A stretch of DNA of 64,000 nt from Phlebopus portentosus (GCA_037892935.1 JAYXKI010000012.1:1364001-1428000), one strand, 5' to 3'; shown: positions 24,180-35,736, numbered from the stretch's first letter. Notes: generated from the letters alone by a model not told the origin. Made by a program: numbers and translations.

Positions 24180-25142
24180 ATCCTTTGTTTATGATGATCT
24201 ACATATATACATTCATCTTTGCTATATTCGATAGATAACAATGATTAATTGCCACTCAGTCAAGTTCCAGGCAGGCAAACCGTTACAGATGTCATTCCTG
24301 TAGATCCCGTTGCGGAGCTCAGTCCTATGTGGCACGTATTTCAGAATTCGGTAGAACAAAAGGGAAAAGAAGTCTTAACTGCAGGTTTCTTAACGATTTA
24401 TTACGTAATTGAGCTGATCAATAAATTGATGATCTCGGATCAGACCCCAAAGTTCGGCAGAAGTCAAAATCCTTCCACTAATCTCATGCGAGTGAATAAC
24501 GCCGAACGGAAAGGCACTCCAGCTACATTTGCACGGAAATGCGATAGCTCACAATGTGCTAGCCTATCGGCTGAATGCATATAGATAACGTGGCCTCGTT
24601 GGCAATACGGGTATCCTACACAGTAGTGAGCCACAACGGCCACCCATTCTTTAAAGGCTTTGGCCAAGAATCAAGCAGCGAATCGGACCTCGCGCTTTGT
24701 GGTGCAGCTGCTTTGTTACAAGAATGATTGCTTGGGCCAACCCGACCAAGGCTTAACGTGATTTTCTTTTGAGATATGCGATTGCAGTTAGTTAGGACAA
24801 TAGTGTTGAATTTAATCTTAAGCAGATTTCTCCAGTTCAAACGCATATAATTTTTTTATTTTTTATTTACTAAGGTGTAAGTACTTTTGGCATTGCTTGA
24901 AAGGTGGCACACCGTAATTGGTATCGGAGACAGAAGCACACAAAAAGAGAATATAAGGCCCTAGCACAAAGGCGAAGAAAACGTGAGCAACTGTAGCTCG
25001 CCGCGAGTCAAGCGCGTATAAAACCACCACCTGAACAGTTGTGGCTTGACATCAGCTCTTTCGCAACAACCATCACCTGACAGTTCATCCCGCCTCTAAG
25101 CCCCAAACATCTGTTTCCCTTTACTCGGTTGCTCAATTGAAG
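24180..25142. other. Intergenic region, ~960 bp
   Basis: Contains the permease 3' UTR and the promoter of the orphan gene at 25143. A T-rich tract lies near 24850 and a GCGTATAAAACC TATA-like box at about 25014, ~125 bp before the ATG. No gene or repeat recognised in between. Confidence 0.5.
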
Positions 25143-27091
25143 ATGGCGCAGACGCATAATGCTTCGAGCCACCGATTCGCCCTTCGTCCCGCGACATTCA
25201 ACAGTGGCGGCAGCGGTTCCTCAAACCGCAGCGTTGCTGACTCCGATGAAGTCAAAGACAACATCACGGAGTTCAGCTCGTTAAGAAGTGTCCTCTACTT
25301 CGCCGGTTCCCCGGGCTCCAGTGTTTCTTTGACTGCCGCGCAACAGTACGTCCTGACTACCGAAGGCAACGAACGCGGCATGGGGAGACGGCCATCGATG
25401 CATACTCTCCCCTCTACTACCTCAAGCATCATGGGTGAGTGAATTCCCCGTTATATCCTGATGAGATGATCTGACGGGGCACATTCACGAACCTGCAGCC
25501 GAAGTTGCGTCCTCTACACGAGAGGTGCTGACTGTTGAAAGCTCGCAGGTAGAGCCTGCAAGCCTGCGCGACCTTGATCAGCCTGAATGTAAGTGCACAG
25601 GGCTCACCCCGTCCATAAAATCTTCTCATGACCTTTCACTAGTATCTGCTGAGCCACGCAATCTACCTCCCTTTGGTCCCAGTCTTCCCTTCCCCGCTGC
25701 GCAGCAAAACGTACCTGCGACCGAGGGCGTAGCGGTGGTTGAGCCTGCCGTCACTGTTGGAGAAAGGTACGACGAACTTGAGTCCGTCTCAGCGGTACCA
25801 ATTCGGCGCACTGAACGCAACATGAGAAGACGGCCTTCGATGCATGCCCTGCCCTCTACGAACTCAAGTATCATGGGTGAGTGGCTTCTCCATTACATCT
25901 TCCAACAGATGATCTGACGGCACGCACTCGCGAACACGCAGCCGAAATCGCGTCTTCAACACGACAAGTGTTGACGATGGAGGGTTCGCAAGCGGAGCCT
26001 GCCAGTATACAGCAGTTTTCTCAATCCGAATGTAAGCCCCCACAAGATCTCTTCATCCGTAAATCTCCTTATACCCTTTTGCAGTAGCCTGTGAGCCACT
26101 CAACCGGCCTTCCATCCGGCAATCTTTACACGCCGCCTCTCCTGAGCCTCAGCCAATTGCCACCGAGAACGACAACAAAGGACCTGCCAAGCCAAAGAAG
26201 CGCAGGAAGAGGGCGTTCAGGCTCACGCGTGTAAAGAACGAGAAGGCGAAGAAGGCCAAGACAAAAACCGAAGCAGTCGGCCGTCGAACAAGGCGGAATG
26301 CTCAAGAACGAAATGCCATCGCGAGCACTGCTCAAAGGACCAGACGTGAGCCTGTGCACGAGGAAATCGACTGGACAAACCGCCGCATGACGCGTGCAGC
26401 CGCTAGAGCGCAAGCAGCAGAATCGGCTGGGATGGCACATCAAGCAGAAGGTCCAACGAAGAAAGATAAAGGAAAAGGGAAGGCTAAGGACGAACCTGAT
26501 TCTGATGTGGAAAAGAAATCCTTAAAGAGGCGTCGACACGACGAGGACTACGAGAACGCGGATGAGATTCCGGTGGAGCAGAATGAACCAGGACCATCCC
26601 GTCCAGTACGCCGAACTCGTCGACGGGTGGGGGAGAATGTCAAACTCAAGGTGCCAGAGCCTCTCGAGCCATTTTCCTTCGGTCAGCGAGGCTCGCGTGG
26701 AGCACATTTCATGTTGCGAGGAATGCAACGGCGTAGGAGCTCCGCGCCAGAACCTTCCATCGAGCCGCTCGAAGAGGACCGCAGGAGACCCAGACTCCCG
26801 ACGCCCGAACGATTCGATCCCGGTCCAATCGCCACCTCGTCTCATATGACGCTTGAGACCTTCGCTCGTTTGCAGGAGGAACAAAACCCGCAAACGAAGG
26901 TGGAGGAGGAGGAACACGAGGCGTCAAACCAGATTTCCACGTCTGAACAACACGATGACGAAGACCGTTGGAGGAACGGTATTCCACCTATCCCCACTCG
27001 TCCCAGATCTAACGTCCTGCAACGGTATGAAACGACTCTGTTTGGGAGGGAAGTATTCCGTCCTGCCGACCCAGACTATTGGCGTCGTTGA
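25143..27091 (+). CDS. Orphan, probably nuclear protein with an internal exon-pair duplication, 570 aa, five exons
   Basis: Exons 25143-25434, 25499-25588, 25643-25876, 25942-26031, 26085-27091 with consistent phases. The end of exon 1 plus exon 2 and the end of exon 3 plus exon 4 encode two copies of one module: RRPSMHTLPSTTSSIMG + AEVASSTREVLTVE, and RRPSMHALPSTNSSIMG + AEIASSTRQVLTME. The introns between them also resemble each other, so a genomic segment was duplicated. The last exon is very basic (KPKKRRKRAFRLTRVKNEKA, RRTRRNAQERNA, TNRRMTRAAARAQ) and then mixed acidic/Pro-rich, ending DPDYWRR. Multiple nuclear-localisation-type clusters; no enzyme or DNA-binding domain recognised. A TATA-like box lies ~125 bp upstream. 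Function unknown. Confidence 0.8.
25335..26031 (+). repeat. Internal tandem duplication of an exon-intron-exon unit
   Basis: Unit 1 is 25335-25588 and unit 2 is 25697-26031. Both contain a GC(C/T)GCGCA(A/G)CA..GT.CCTG segment, GAACGC..GACGGCC.TCGATGCAT, the same exon end ATCATG/GTGAGT, an intron holding GATGATCTGACGG, the CACG(A)..GCAG acceptor and the following 90-nt exon. Unit 2 has a ~70-bp insertion in its first exon. The duplication keeps reading phase. Confidence 0.85.
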
Positions 27092-27739
27092 TCGTTCATA
27101 TCAAGGTTGTTGTCCGATGGGAGTCGATGGCTCAGACATTCTTTAGTCGTTTCGCGTTTTCGCATTAGAGGGTCGTATTTATAATATATCTTTCTTCTTC
27201 TTCGGATCAGTCTCTTCGTTTTTATTGCGCTTTGGCATTTCATTTCTCACCTCTCATTGTGTTGTTAATACAAGTCGAGCGATACGTGTCGCTCGGATTC
27301 GTAGGCTCAACGGGTTCTTTGAGCCCTGCTGAAGCTACTCATAAAAAGCGCCCCTGAGATATCAGAAAGTCCATGTCAAGACCGTCCGAAAAGGTAAATC
27401 AGTTGACTCACGCTTTGGAAGATATCAATTACTTGGCCCGGATGGATGCCAGAAACATCTTGAATTCTGCTGAGGATGACCATGTTTCGAAACGTCATGG
27501 ATTGGATTGAAGTCATGAAAGAGGAGGCTCAGAAGTGGTGACTCCGTCCCCGATTTGGTCACACACTCTTCTGTCCCTCATGTGCCCAAAGCTCAAAATG
27601 TATGTATGTATGACAAGAAAACCAAATGTTTGATTCCCTGATCCTGACAGCGAGACACGACCGAAATTGCACGAAGAGTCTGAATGATGAAATACAAAGA
27701 CGTTACAGAAAAAAGTCTACAAGAATTTCGAATGTCATA
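27092..27739. other. Intergenic region between convergent genes
   Basis: About 650 bp between the orphan gene (+) and BRF1 (-). It contains T-rich 3' UTR-like sequence near 27180-27250 (ATAATATATC, TTTATTGCG). No further gene supported. Confidence 0.5.
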
Positions 27740-30095
27740 CTACACTTCCTGTTGGTATTCTTCATCCCAAGCGTACTCTTCGTCCCCTTTCTCGCTAAGT
27801 TCAATTTCCTCTCCTTCACCGTCCTCTTCGCCTTCCGGTTCGGACACTGCTTGCAGGCCTTTCAACGACGTATCTCCCTTCGGGCTAGACGCTTTCGCGG
27901 CTACACCCACACCGCCTCCACCCTCTTCAACAACAACAGTCATATTCTCCCCGTCGCTCTTATCGTCAAACGTGTACATGTAGTCCTCTTTCTCATCGAG
28001 ATCGACCTCTGCTGGTGGGACAAGATTAGATACATTCGTATCACTGGCGAACAAATTCTGCAGTGCTTCGTAATTGATCTTGCGACTGTATTTCGTGCTC
28101 GTTTTCACCATGCTCTGTACGGACTCGATTGCAGTGCTACCAGCAGGTGTGGAGGCATCGCGAGGCTTACTGACTGTTTTTCGTCTCTAATTTATTGCCG
28201 AGAAATCAGAGAGATTAGAAATGCGATAAAATTGAAAAGCTAAGTGGACGGAGCCTGAATCGAACCTTGCGAGCCTTTGTCTCTTCAACGCCAGCCTTAG
28301 CCGCCTCTTTGACTACACGAATACCATTCAGCAAACGAAGTGAACGACACTCATCAAAATGCCTCACCAGCTAGTGCTTCAAGATAATCGCGATTCATCT
28401 CCACCCATACTCGTTCCTTGACTTTTACTTCCTCTTCAGACAGGATAAATGCGTCCAGTTCTGCGTCATCGAGGTCCAGAAGCTCGTCATCTCCCGCGAG
28501 ATGCGATTGTCGTCTCTGTTCGGCCTCTTCCAGCGCGTCTGCTAGTCGAACGGTTTGAGGCTCAAGCAAGAATTCATTCACTTCCTCTCGCAGAGCCGCC
28601 TCTATAGCGTCGTCGGCAGGACCACGTTCTGCGACTTTTTCAGACTCGCCGTTTGCTAAGCTTTCGCGAGGCTGCAATGTAGAGCTTGTCGAAGTCTCTT
28701 GCGTAACTTCACCACCCTCCGGTAGAAATAGGGGAGCTTCAACGCTGCCGGCCAGAATACCTTCGTTGACAAGTTGAGGGTCGATCGGGGCTCCCACAGG
28801 GACCCACTCGGTTGTTTCATCTTTTTCCGTTCCTACAGCAGTGTCTTCTTCATCCTCATCGACACGTCTTCGCTTCTTTTCCCTTCTCTTCTTCTTTCTC
28901 CTCCGCTTTTTTCTTGAATCTTCCTCGGTCATCTCTCCTTCGTTAAGCTTCGTCTCGTTACCGGCCGCTCTTACCTTTTCCTTCGCCTCCTTTTCTTTGC
29001 CCCGGATATATGCTGGCGGGTCCATCTCGTCCTCGAGCCAAACAGTCCGGAAATCCGCAACTGTGAGCATAGCGGTTGGAGTCTTCCTGAATTCCTCCAA
29101 ACGCCTCTTCAGCGTCGTGTCCGTGATCTTCACAACCTGTACGATCTCTTGCACTGAACGTCGGAAGTTGTTCATTCTCGCTGCGAGAAGGAGGCAAGCA
29201 CCACAAATGCCTGCGGGCCGTCGACCGCGCGACAACCAGTCTCGGTCAAAGCGCGCGACGAGACGAACTGCATCTGCTGCGACTTTGGGCGTTTCGTCGC
29301 CGAACTCCAGTAACGCGGCGAACCGGGAGATGTAGTGGGACGGATCGACAAGCGGTAGGCGAAGGTTGAGTGTCTGTACGAGTTGTAGGAATATATGCCC
29401 GAGTTCAAAAACGTTCACCTGTACCGTACTTGTGAGGTAAAGTAACGTCCGACAGGATGAGTGAAGCTTACCTGCAACAAGTCCGAGAAATCGATGAGCA
29501 TATAGTTTCGCGTTTCCTTCTGTCGACATGCCACGTAAAGACAGACAGCAACGACGTTCATGTTCCTTCGTCCCTTGGTAAACTTGTGTTCTAGCGCGAG
29601 TGTGTACAAACGGACCGCGGCAGTTTGCACGACTTCCGATAATCGCATGACAGTGGCTACATTCCGAATTTTTCTGCTCGCTACCATGATACGAGCTTGA
29701 GCATCATCTTGTTGCATTGAAGAACGACATACCATTCTCTATGGTCTGCTCGCGTGATTCAGATGTATTTCTGTTTCCATATGGCCCGCTCATACGAGCG
29801 CGAGCTTGACGGCAGTGTGAGCACTCTTCTTATTGATATGCGATTGCGTACTACTCACTTGCACCCTGACCCACGAAAGAGCCCTGCACAATCGCTGCCC
29901 CGCTAGACGATTCTCCAAAGACGACCTCCGATACTATTGTGTTCTCTTCGACAACCGTCCCGCACCCAACACAGAAACCATTCCCCGCCGCTGCATCGTA
30001 TTCAATTACTGTCCCACCACACTCGCCGCAGACTGTCTAATGAAGCAAATCAGTAGAAACAGTTGTCCGTAGTAGGTGCCTGTGCTGCTCACCAT
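27740..30095 (-). CDS. BRF1: TFIIB-related factor 1 (TFIIIB subunit for RNA polymerase III), 673 aa, seven exons
   Basis: Exons (minus strand): 30095-30093 (ATG only), 30036-29859, 29804-29733, 29695-29472, 29418-28368, 28312-28266, 28186-27740, in phase. The N-terminal zinc ribbon has C4, C7, C23, C26 (TVCGECGGTV..GFCVGCGTVV). Two TFIIB-type cyclin repeats follow (ARIMVASRKIRNVATVMRLS..VACRQKETRNYMLIDFSDLLQ, then VNVFELGHIFLQLV..GACLLLAARMNNFRRSVQEI..). A Lys/Arg-rich linker leads to the Brf1-specific C-terminal region with YSRKINYEALQNLF, which in yeast binds TBP and Bdp1. The tail is acidic. It recruits Pol III to tRNA and 5S genes. Intron 3 (29732-29696) is only 37 nt but must be spliced, because unspliced it gives a stop. 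The single-codon first exon rests on the perfect ATG/GTGAGC junction joined to ACAGTCTGC. Confidence 0.95.
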
Positions 30096-30609
30096 TGAAG
30101 AATAAATGAAAAATTGTAATAATAAAATAATAGTAACTTAGATGGGATCGAACGTTGAAGGCACATGAGTCTAATCTCAAGCGTGGGAATCGATCGTCGT
30201 TCTGACTCAGAACTTGACTCCAAGAAAATCTTCGACTTCTAAATTCCGCAATAACTTTGCGATTGACTTTCAATAAACTATAACAGTTTTGCATTTCAAG
30301 CACAGCACATGATTGATTCCAACGGAATGGAATGGATCTGATGGCACAAGTACGTCCCGAGGTACTTATATATACGTCTGAGCTCTTTATTGTGTCCACA
30401 TGAGTATGTATTATACCTAGGCACACATTCTTAGGATCATACCCTCCAGTATGCTAATAACCATTGATCATGGGATGCTTCATCGTCAATAGCCATTATT
30501 CCGTTACGAGATATCGTATCACGAAATCTTACCGCCGTCCTGAGATCGGACGTATGAAGGACATTAAATCCAGAACGATGGTATTAATGCGCCACGAGAG
30601 CCTCAGATC
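30096..30609. promoter_or_regulatory. Divergent promoter, BRF1 / dehydrogenase
   Basis: About 510 bp between BRF1 (-) and the short-chain dehydrogenase (+). It holds an A/T-rich tract (30100-30140) and a sequence reminiscent of a degenerate tRNA around 30130-30210 (see rejected observations). Nothing else recognised. Confidence 0.4.
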
Positions 30610-31917
30610 ATGCTGCGAACTGGTTCCTCTACTTTGACAGCAAAATTCCTACGTCGTAGTGTGGTTTTCCTGCCCAGATATCTTTCAGCCAAGGCTTCAT
30701 ACTCAACCGCGATGCCTGTTCCATATAACAGTTACATCCCACGCGTTGCAATCGTCACCGGAGGTGCTCAAGGGATCGGGCACGCCATCGTCCAGCGACT
30801 CGTCGACGATGGTGTCGATGTCGCGGTGAATGACATAGCGTCCAAGCGTGACCTGATCGACAAAGTTGTCGAGGAGGTGCGCCAGAAAGGCAGGCGCGCC
30901 GTCGCTGTTCCGGCAGATGTCTCCTCCGAGGCGGATGTCAGCGAGATGGTCAATAAGACGGCCAGCGAACTTGGAAGCGTAGATATCGTGAGTCTCTTTA
31001 CGTTTTCGCGACTTCTAGCCCTATGTGTTGACAAATCTAGATGATTGCGAACGCCGGAATATTCCCATTCAGCCAGTTCCTCGAAAGTAAGTGCTCCTAG
31101 GCTGTCTGTTCAATAATGTGATCCGAGCTTCTTTTATATTAGCACCTACCGAGAAGTTCGATAAAGTTTTGGCTGTAAACGCTCGCGGAGTCTTCTTGTG
31201 TTTCAAGCTCGCTGCTCTACAGATGATAAAGCAGGGCCGCGGAGGGAGGTTGATAGGTTTGTCATCGAAAGGAAGCGATGAATATGTTCTAACATATTTG
31301 TTTTCGTGCAGCTGCCAGCTCTGTGGCGGGGATGCATGGTAAGATACACTTAGTCATCTGTCATCCTCTATCTCATTTGCATTGGAAGGTCAGCACTATC
31401 TTACTGACTACAGTGCTTCAAAGTTTGCTGTGCGTGGTATCGTTCAATGCAGTGGTAAGTTAATATACTCCTTCCTGCCCTTGGGGTGCTGACTTAGACT
31501 TGAACAAGCAATCGAGCTCCGTGACTATGGTATCACAGCCAATGCCTACGCCCCAGGAGTGACGGCAACACCAGAGAGTAAGTAGTTAATATCTCACAAA
31601 TTCCCTTGTATTTATTCATAAGACATATTCAAAGATCCCGGATTACCTGCCGAAGAGCGTGCCAAGGTTAGTCTATAAGTGTTCTTGATGTTACGGATAT
31701 GAATTAACTGATACATACCATAGCTCGGACCACTTGGATCTGCACCGCAGGGAAATGCAGAAGATCTTGCCGCCGTAGTCTCCTTCCTGGCGAGGCCGGA
31801 CTCTTGGTTTGTGAATGGTAGGTTTTGACCCTACAGTAATAGGTAATTTGCAATTTCTGATGACACCTTGTCGTAGGACAAACCATCAACGCCAATGGAG
31901 CCTTCTTTTGCACATGA
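30610..31917 (+). CDS. Short-chain dehydrogenase/reductase, acetoin(diacetyl)-reductase-like, 292 aa, nine exons
   Basis: Exons 30610-30987, 31041-31086, 31143-31256, 31312-31338, 31389-31454, 31509-31577, 31623-31666, 31724-31817, 31877-31917, all in phase. Rossmann motif VTGGAQGIG (residues 49-57), NAG in MIANAGIF, catalytic Ser in AASSVAG, catalytic YSASK (Tyr ~196, Lys ~200), then AYAPGVTATPE and a GQTINANGAFF end, all standard for classical SDRs. VNDIASKRD after strand 2 carries an acidic residue, which points to NAD(H) rather than NADP(H). The closest remembered family is diacetyl/acetoin or meso-butanediol dehydrogenase. The first ~34 residues are basic/hydroxylated without acids (MLRTGSSTLTAKFLRRSVVF..), resembling a mitochondrial presequence. 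An internal ATG (M35, at 30712) would give the usual cytosolic length, so dual targeting is possible. Confidence 0.93.
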
Positions 31918-32611
31918 ATCCTCCGATACAGGCATTTACAGTATGAAGCCCCAACGGAACGTAAGAGCCAACGAAGGGTTGGTTCGGGGTTTTTATCCTA
32001 TATTTTCTTCAGTTTTCAAGCTTCCGGTTTGTATTCCCAAAGTATTCTATGGCGACAATCATGTTTGCTTTAATGTATTTTAATACTGTATGGACCATGC
32101 AGATTTTACGAGTTCATTGTCTCCTTACTGTGTATATGCACAATCGCACAAAAATCATCCGTGTCGAAGTTGAACTAAGGAAGATTTTATTCGAAAGAAA
32201 CTGACGGCCAATTTACTGCGAATACTGTTAAATATTTGCTGTGCTAACGAGAACAGGTTTTTATTGCAAGCATATGGATTGACGGATTCGATGGCTCAAG
32301 GAAGTCCCCGAGGGACTGGTAGAAGCCATTCAGCATGAAAAATTATTACTAGTAGGTGTGATCGCCAATCAGTGTTCGAACATCAAAACGGTTCGGGATC
32401 GTCTCCAATTCGATGGCGTGGGAAATTGTAATTGTTGATAATAGTATCTTTCCAGAAAGAATGTATCTTAACTACTTACACCCATGGGCCAGCAGGCTGA
32501 TGAGAAGGTGAAGAGCAATCTCTCGTTTCACAGTCATAGGTATGTACTTCTGTTTTGCGAAAACTTGGGCTACCACTTTCGCTAAACGCTGTCAATTCCG
32601 TTCAAGGCATG
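31918..32611. other. Intergenic region before the gene-family array
   Basis: About 690 bp with no gene seen. It lies between the dehydrogenase gene and the left end of the 1.7-kb tandem duplication. Confidence 0.5.
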
Positions 32612-33125
32612 AGAAAGGTATCCACCCGAGCCTTGCATGATGCTACGCTAGTCATGCATTCCACACTTACAATGCATGTTGGCGTTTTCGCGGCACAGCC
32701 GAGTTAACTGAATAAAATTAACATCGAGCGGATAATCGTACAGGTGGGTACAAAACCAAGAAAGAAAGGCAAGGGCGATGCGGAAAAATAATCTGGCGAA
32801 CGTACGAGCCAATGGGATACATAGAGAAGATCTAGATAAACATCACCCGAAGGCTGCTGAAAGAGATGCAATACGTAGATGCCACAAATGTTCAGACGAG
32901 CAAGGATCAGTAACCGTCGGGTTGACGGTACCCATGCTCGCTCAAAGGAAGACGGGCATTTTGTTGAGCCACCGGATAGTCCTGACTGGACCTTGACGGT
33001 GTCCGGTCGCTGTGTCTCCATCCGCACCGACGAACTTTTGGAGTCTGGCGTTCCCCAAGTTCAAGGACCTCGTCAGAGCTTTGATGCCTTTGGTCTTTGA
33101 AGTTTCGATTCCATCCATCTTGGAA

Positions 33126-34030
33126 TCAGGCGATGACGGTAGGTGCTGGATGAACCGCCTTGAGCTTTCCCCCGCTTGCGGGGCGGTAGATGGCATCTTT
33201 TATTTCATCCTCTTGGATCAGCCTTCCACTCGATAGTTCCACTAGAGCATACGCTGCGATGGCGTCCGTTTCGGAATGGTCATTGCAGGTCGAGATGCAT
33301 TGCGGAGAATCCCAGATGAGTGAACCCTCCGCCGCAAGCAAGCTCGCCTTGTTGGTAGGCGTAGTCTCACTTTCATCATTGGGTGCCTTGGCGGCCCTTC
33401 GACGAATGCGCCTAACGCTCTTCGGGATCGTTTCGCAGTCTCCGGTCGCCGAATTCTCTTTGTTGCTTTCTTCGGCTTCTCCCTCCCTTCTTCTCTTCTC
33501 GCCTCGTTTGACTGGAGAAGGCTGGCCTGATGGATGATCAGAATCCCTGAGCTGTCTACTCAATAGAGAAAGGAGCATATCGAGACTTACTTCCATCTTC
33601 GTTTGAGTTTACTTCGTTGGGCGTATTCAGCCCACCAGCCTTTGTAGTGGCTTGTTTCGCAAGGTGCGGTTTGCTTGAAGCTTGAATCCAGCTTCGGTTA
33701 GTATAGAAGCGGGGCAGGTGGCTATCACGTTTACTCACAGGCTGTCTTGCGGCCGCGACGACGCGGCGCAGCTCTCGATCTGCAGACAGCAGTTGTAAGA
33801 CGTGCTTTGGTGCTGTTGTTCTCTGTAGGGGTATACGGTTGAAGAGCTTCATCGTTTCCGTTTGCGTCTCTTCTTCGAGATGAGGCCCGGTTGCTAATGT
33901 TATCTCTCGCCGTGTCTCTATAGACAGCGGCGGTGCTAAGGTGGTTTGCGGCGACACGATCAGATGCGTCGGAGTTGCTATCATTATTCCTGGACGCGTT
34001 TTCCCTAGCCATGCGTCTTGTGACGACCAT
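33126..34030 (-). CDS. MVxTRxMAK-family protein, copy C, 260 aa, three exons
   Basis: Exons (minus) 34030-33739, 33680-33591, 33526-33126, in phase. It starts MVVTRRMAREN, a basic Ser/Asn-rich N-terminus ending RRRGRKTA. Exon 2 contains AKQATTKAGGLNTPNEVNSN. Exon 3 has SPVKRGEKRRREGE, the KEN motif (ESNKEN), RRIRRRAAK and the helix IAAYALVELSSGRL. The last 28 residues (DAIYRPASGG..PTVIA) are in a different frame from copy A, whose tail MPSTSSQAG.. is encoded one frame over here. The likely cause is a single-base gain in ATAAAAG before the module. Copy B has the same change, so it predates their duplication. No known domain; probably nuclear from its basic clusters. Confidence 0.7.
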
Positions 34031-34167
34031 GATGGCGCAAAGATTGAGAGAGGATGGGTGATAGACGGAATATGAAATGGAACTTGCTCGAAACAGCGAG
34101 TTTCGACGCTGAGGTGGTTGTGGTTAATTGTTAGGAGCTTGTGGTTGGAAGGGTGTCTTATATAGAG

Positions 34168-34189
34168 CGTGACCCTGGACGCGGTCACG
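34168..34189 (-). promoter_or_regulatory. Family promoter palindrome, copy C
   Basis: Near-palindrome CGTGACC..GGTCACG (read on the minus strand CGTGACCGCGTCC..), 137 bp upstream of the copy C ATG. It is preceded by GTGGCTCCTTGTTGGACAA and followed by a TATATAAG box. The same arrangement occurs at nine family copies. Confidence 0.75.
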
Positions 34190-34837
34190 TTCTTTGTCCA
34201 ACAAGGAGCCACATTCCTGATTCAAATCCCGCTTCCCCCGCCTCCCTGTTCGTGAATATCCTTCAAGACATGACAGGGGAATTTGGGCGAGCCTTACGTG
34301 GCGCCATGTCAACTACATGCTAAACAGTGTGAGAAAGGCATCCACCCGAGCCTTGCATGATACCACGCTAGTCACACATTCAACGCTTATGATACATGGT
34401 GGCGTTTTGGAGGCACAGCCAAGTCTACTGATGAATTGTTAATTGAACGGATAATCGTACGGGTCAGTACAAAGCCGGGAAAGAAAGGCAAGGGCGATGC
34501 TGAAAATAAACCGACGATCGTATGGACTAATGAAATACATAGAGAAGATCTACATGAACATCACTCGAAGGCTGCTGAAAGAGACGCCGTATGTGGACGT
34601 CACGAACGTTCAGACGAGCAAGGGTCTGTAACCGTCGGGTTGACGGTACCTGTGCTCGCTCAAAGCAAGGCTGGCATTTTGTCGAGCCATCCGATAGTCC
34701 TGACTGGATCTTGATGGTGTCCAGTCGCTCAGTCTCCATCCGCACCGACGAACTTTTGGGGTCTGGCGTTCCCCAAGGACCTCGCCAGAGTTTTGACGCC
34801 TTCGGTCTTCGAAGTTTCGATTCCCTCCATCTCGGAA

Positions 34838-35736
34838 TCAGGCGATGACGGTAGGTGCTGGATGAACCGCCTTGAGCTTTCCCCCGCTTGCGAGGCGGTA
34901 GATGACATCTTTTATTTCATCCTCTTGGATCAGCTTTCCACTTGATAGCTCTACCAGCGCATAGGCTGCGATGGTATCTGTTTCGGGATGTTGATCGCAG
35001 GACGAGATGCATTGCGGGAAATCACGATTGGATGAATCCTCCACCGCAAACAAGCTCATCTTGTTGGTAGGCATAGTCTCACTCTCGTCATTGGCTGTCC
35101 TGGCAGCCCTTCGACGAATGTGCCTAACGCTCGTCGGGGACAAATGTGGGTCGCTAATGGTGACATTCTCTTTGTCGCCTTCTTCTGCTTCCTCTCTTCT
35201 TCTCTTCTCCCCTCGTTTGACTGGAGGAGGCTGGCCTGATGGATGATCAGAATCCCTGAGCCATCTACTCAATAGAGAAAGGAGCATATCGAGACTTACT
35301 TGCATCTTCGTTTGAGTTCACTTCGTTGGGCATGTTCAGGCCACCAGCCTTTGTAGTGGCTTGTTTCGCAAGGTGCGGTTTGCTTGAAGCTTGAATCCAG
35401 CTTCGATCAGTATAGAAGCGGGGCGGGTGGCTATCACGTTTACTCACAGGCTGTCTTGCGGCCGCGACGGCGCGGCGCGACTCTCGATCTGTGGATGGGG
35501 ACTCTAGAACACGCTGGGATGGTGTCGTTCTCTATGTGATTTTGCGGTTGAGAGTCATCGTTATCTATCCGGAGGCTTCTTGGAGAAGGGGCCCGTTTGC
35601 TAACGTTATCTCTCGCCGCGTCTCTATAGACAGCGGCGGTGTTAGGCTGGTCTGCGACAACATTGTCAGACGCGTCGGAGCCGCTACCATTATTCCTGCA
35701 CGCGTTTTCTTTTGCCATGCGTCTTGTGACGACCAT
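34838..35736 (-). CDS. MVxTRxMAK-family protein, copy B, 258 aa, three exons
   Basis: Exons (minus) 35736-35448, 35389-35300, 35235-34838, in phase; tandem twin of copy C. Starts MVVTRRMAKENACRNN and ends exon 1 in RRRGRKTA; exon 2 is nearly identical to copy C. Exon 3 has VKRGEKRRREEAEEGDKEN (KEN motif), VRHIRRRAAR and AAYALVELSSGKL. The C-terminus (DVIYRLASGG..PTVIA) carries the same frame change as copy C. The middle of exon 1 differs from copy C (PSPRSLRIDNDDSQPQ versus SSRRRDANGNDEALQP), with an apparent local frame slip there. Function unknown. Confidence 0.7.

Larger units (their letters stand above)
32612..34328. repeat. Tandem duplication, unit 1 (~1.7 kb)
   Basis: Aligns by eye along its whole length with 34330-36029. 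Both begin GAGAAAGG(T/C)ATCCACCCGAGCCTTGCATG-like and end near GGG..TTTGGGCGAGCCT. The unit contains the complete family copy C (33126-34030), its promoter and ~500 bp of downstream sequence, so it is a direct head-to-tail duplication of a whole transcription unit. Confidence 0.88.

Noticed and set aside
28841..29335. 164-codon plus-strand Ser-rich frame.
   Set aside because: Exact complement of the Lys/Arg/Glu-rich linker and cyclin repeat of BRF1; poly-Ser composition is a typical shadow of a charged coding strand.
30125..30215. Possible tRNA gene or tRNA relic in the BRF1 promoter (TAACTTAGATGGGATCGAAC resembling a D-arm, ATGAGTCTAATCTCA resembling an anticodon arm).
   Set aside because: The T-arm and acceptor stem cannot be paired on either strand and the anticodon loop is the wrong size. 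At best it is a degenerate relic, and the similarity may be chance.
34200..34225. GATTCAAATCCCGC in the promoter of copies B and C as a tRNA B-box.
   Set aside because: No matching A-box or cloverleaf; it is simply part of the duplicated promoter sequence.
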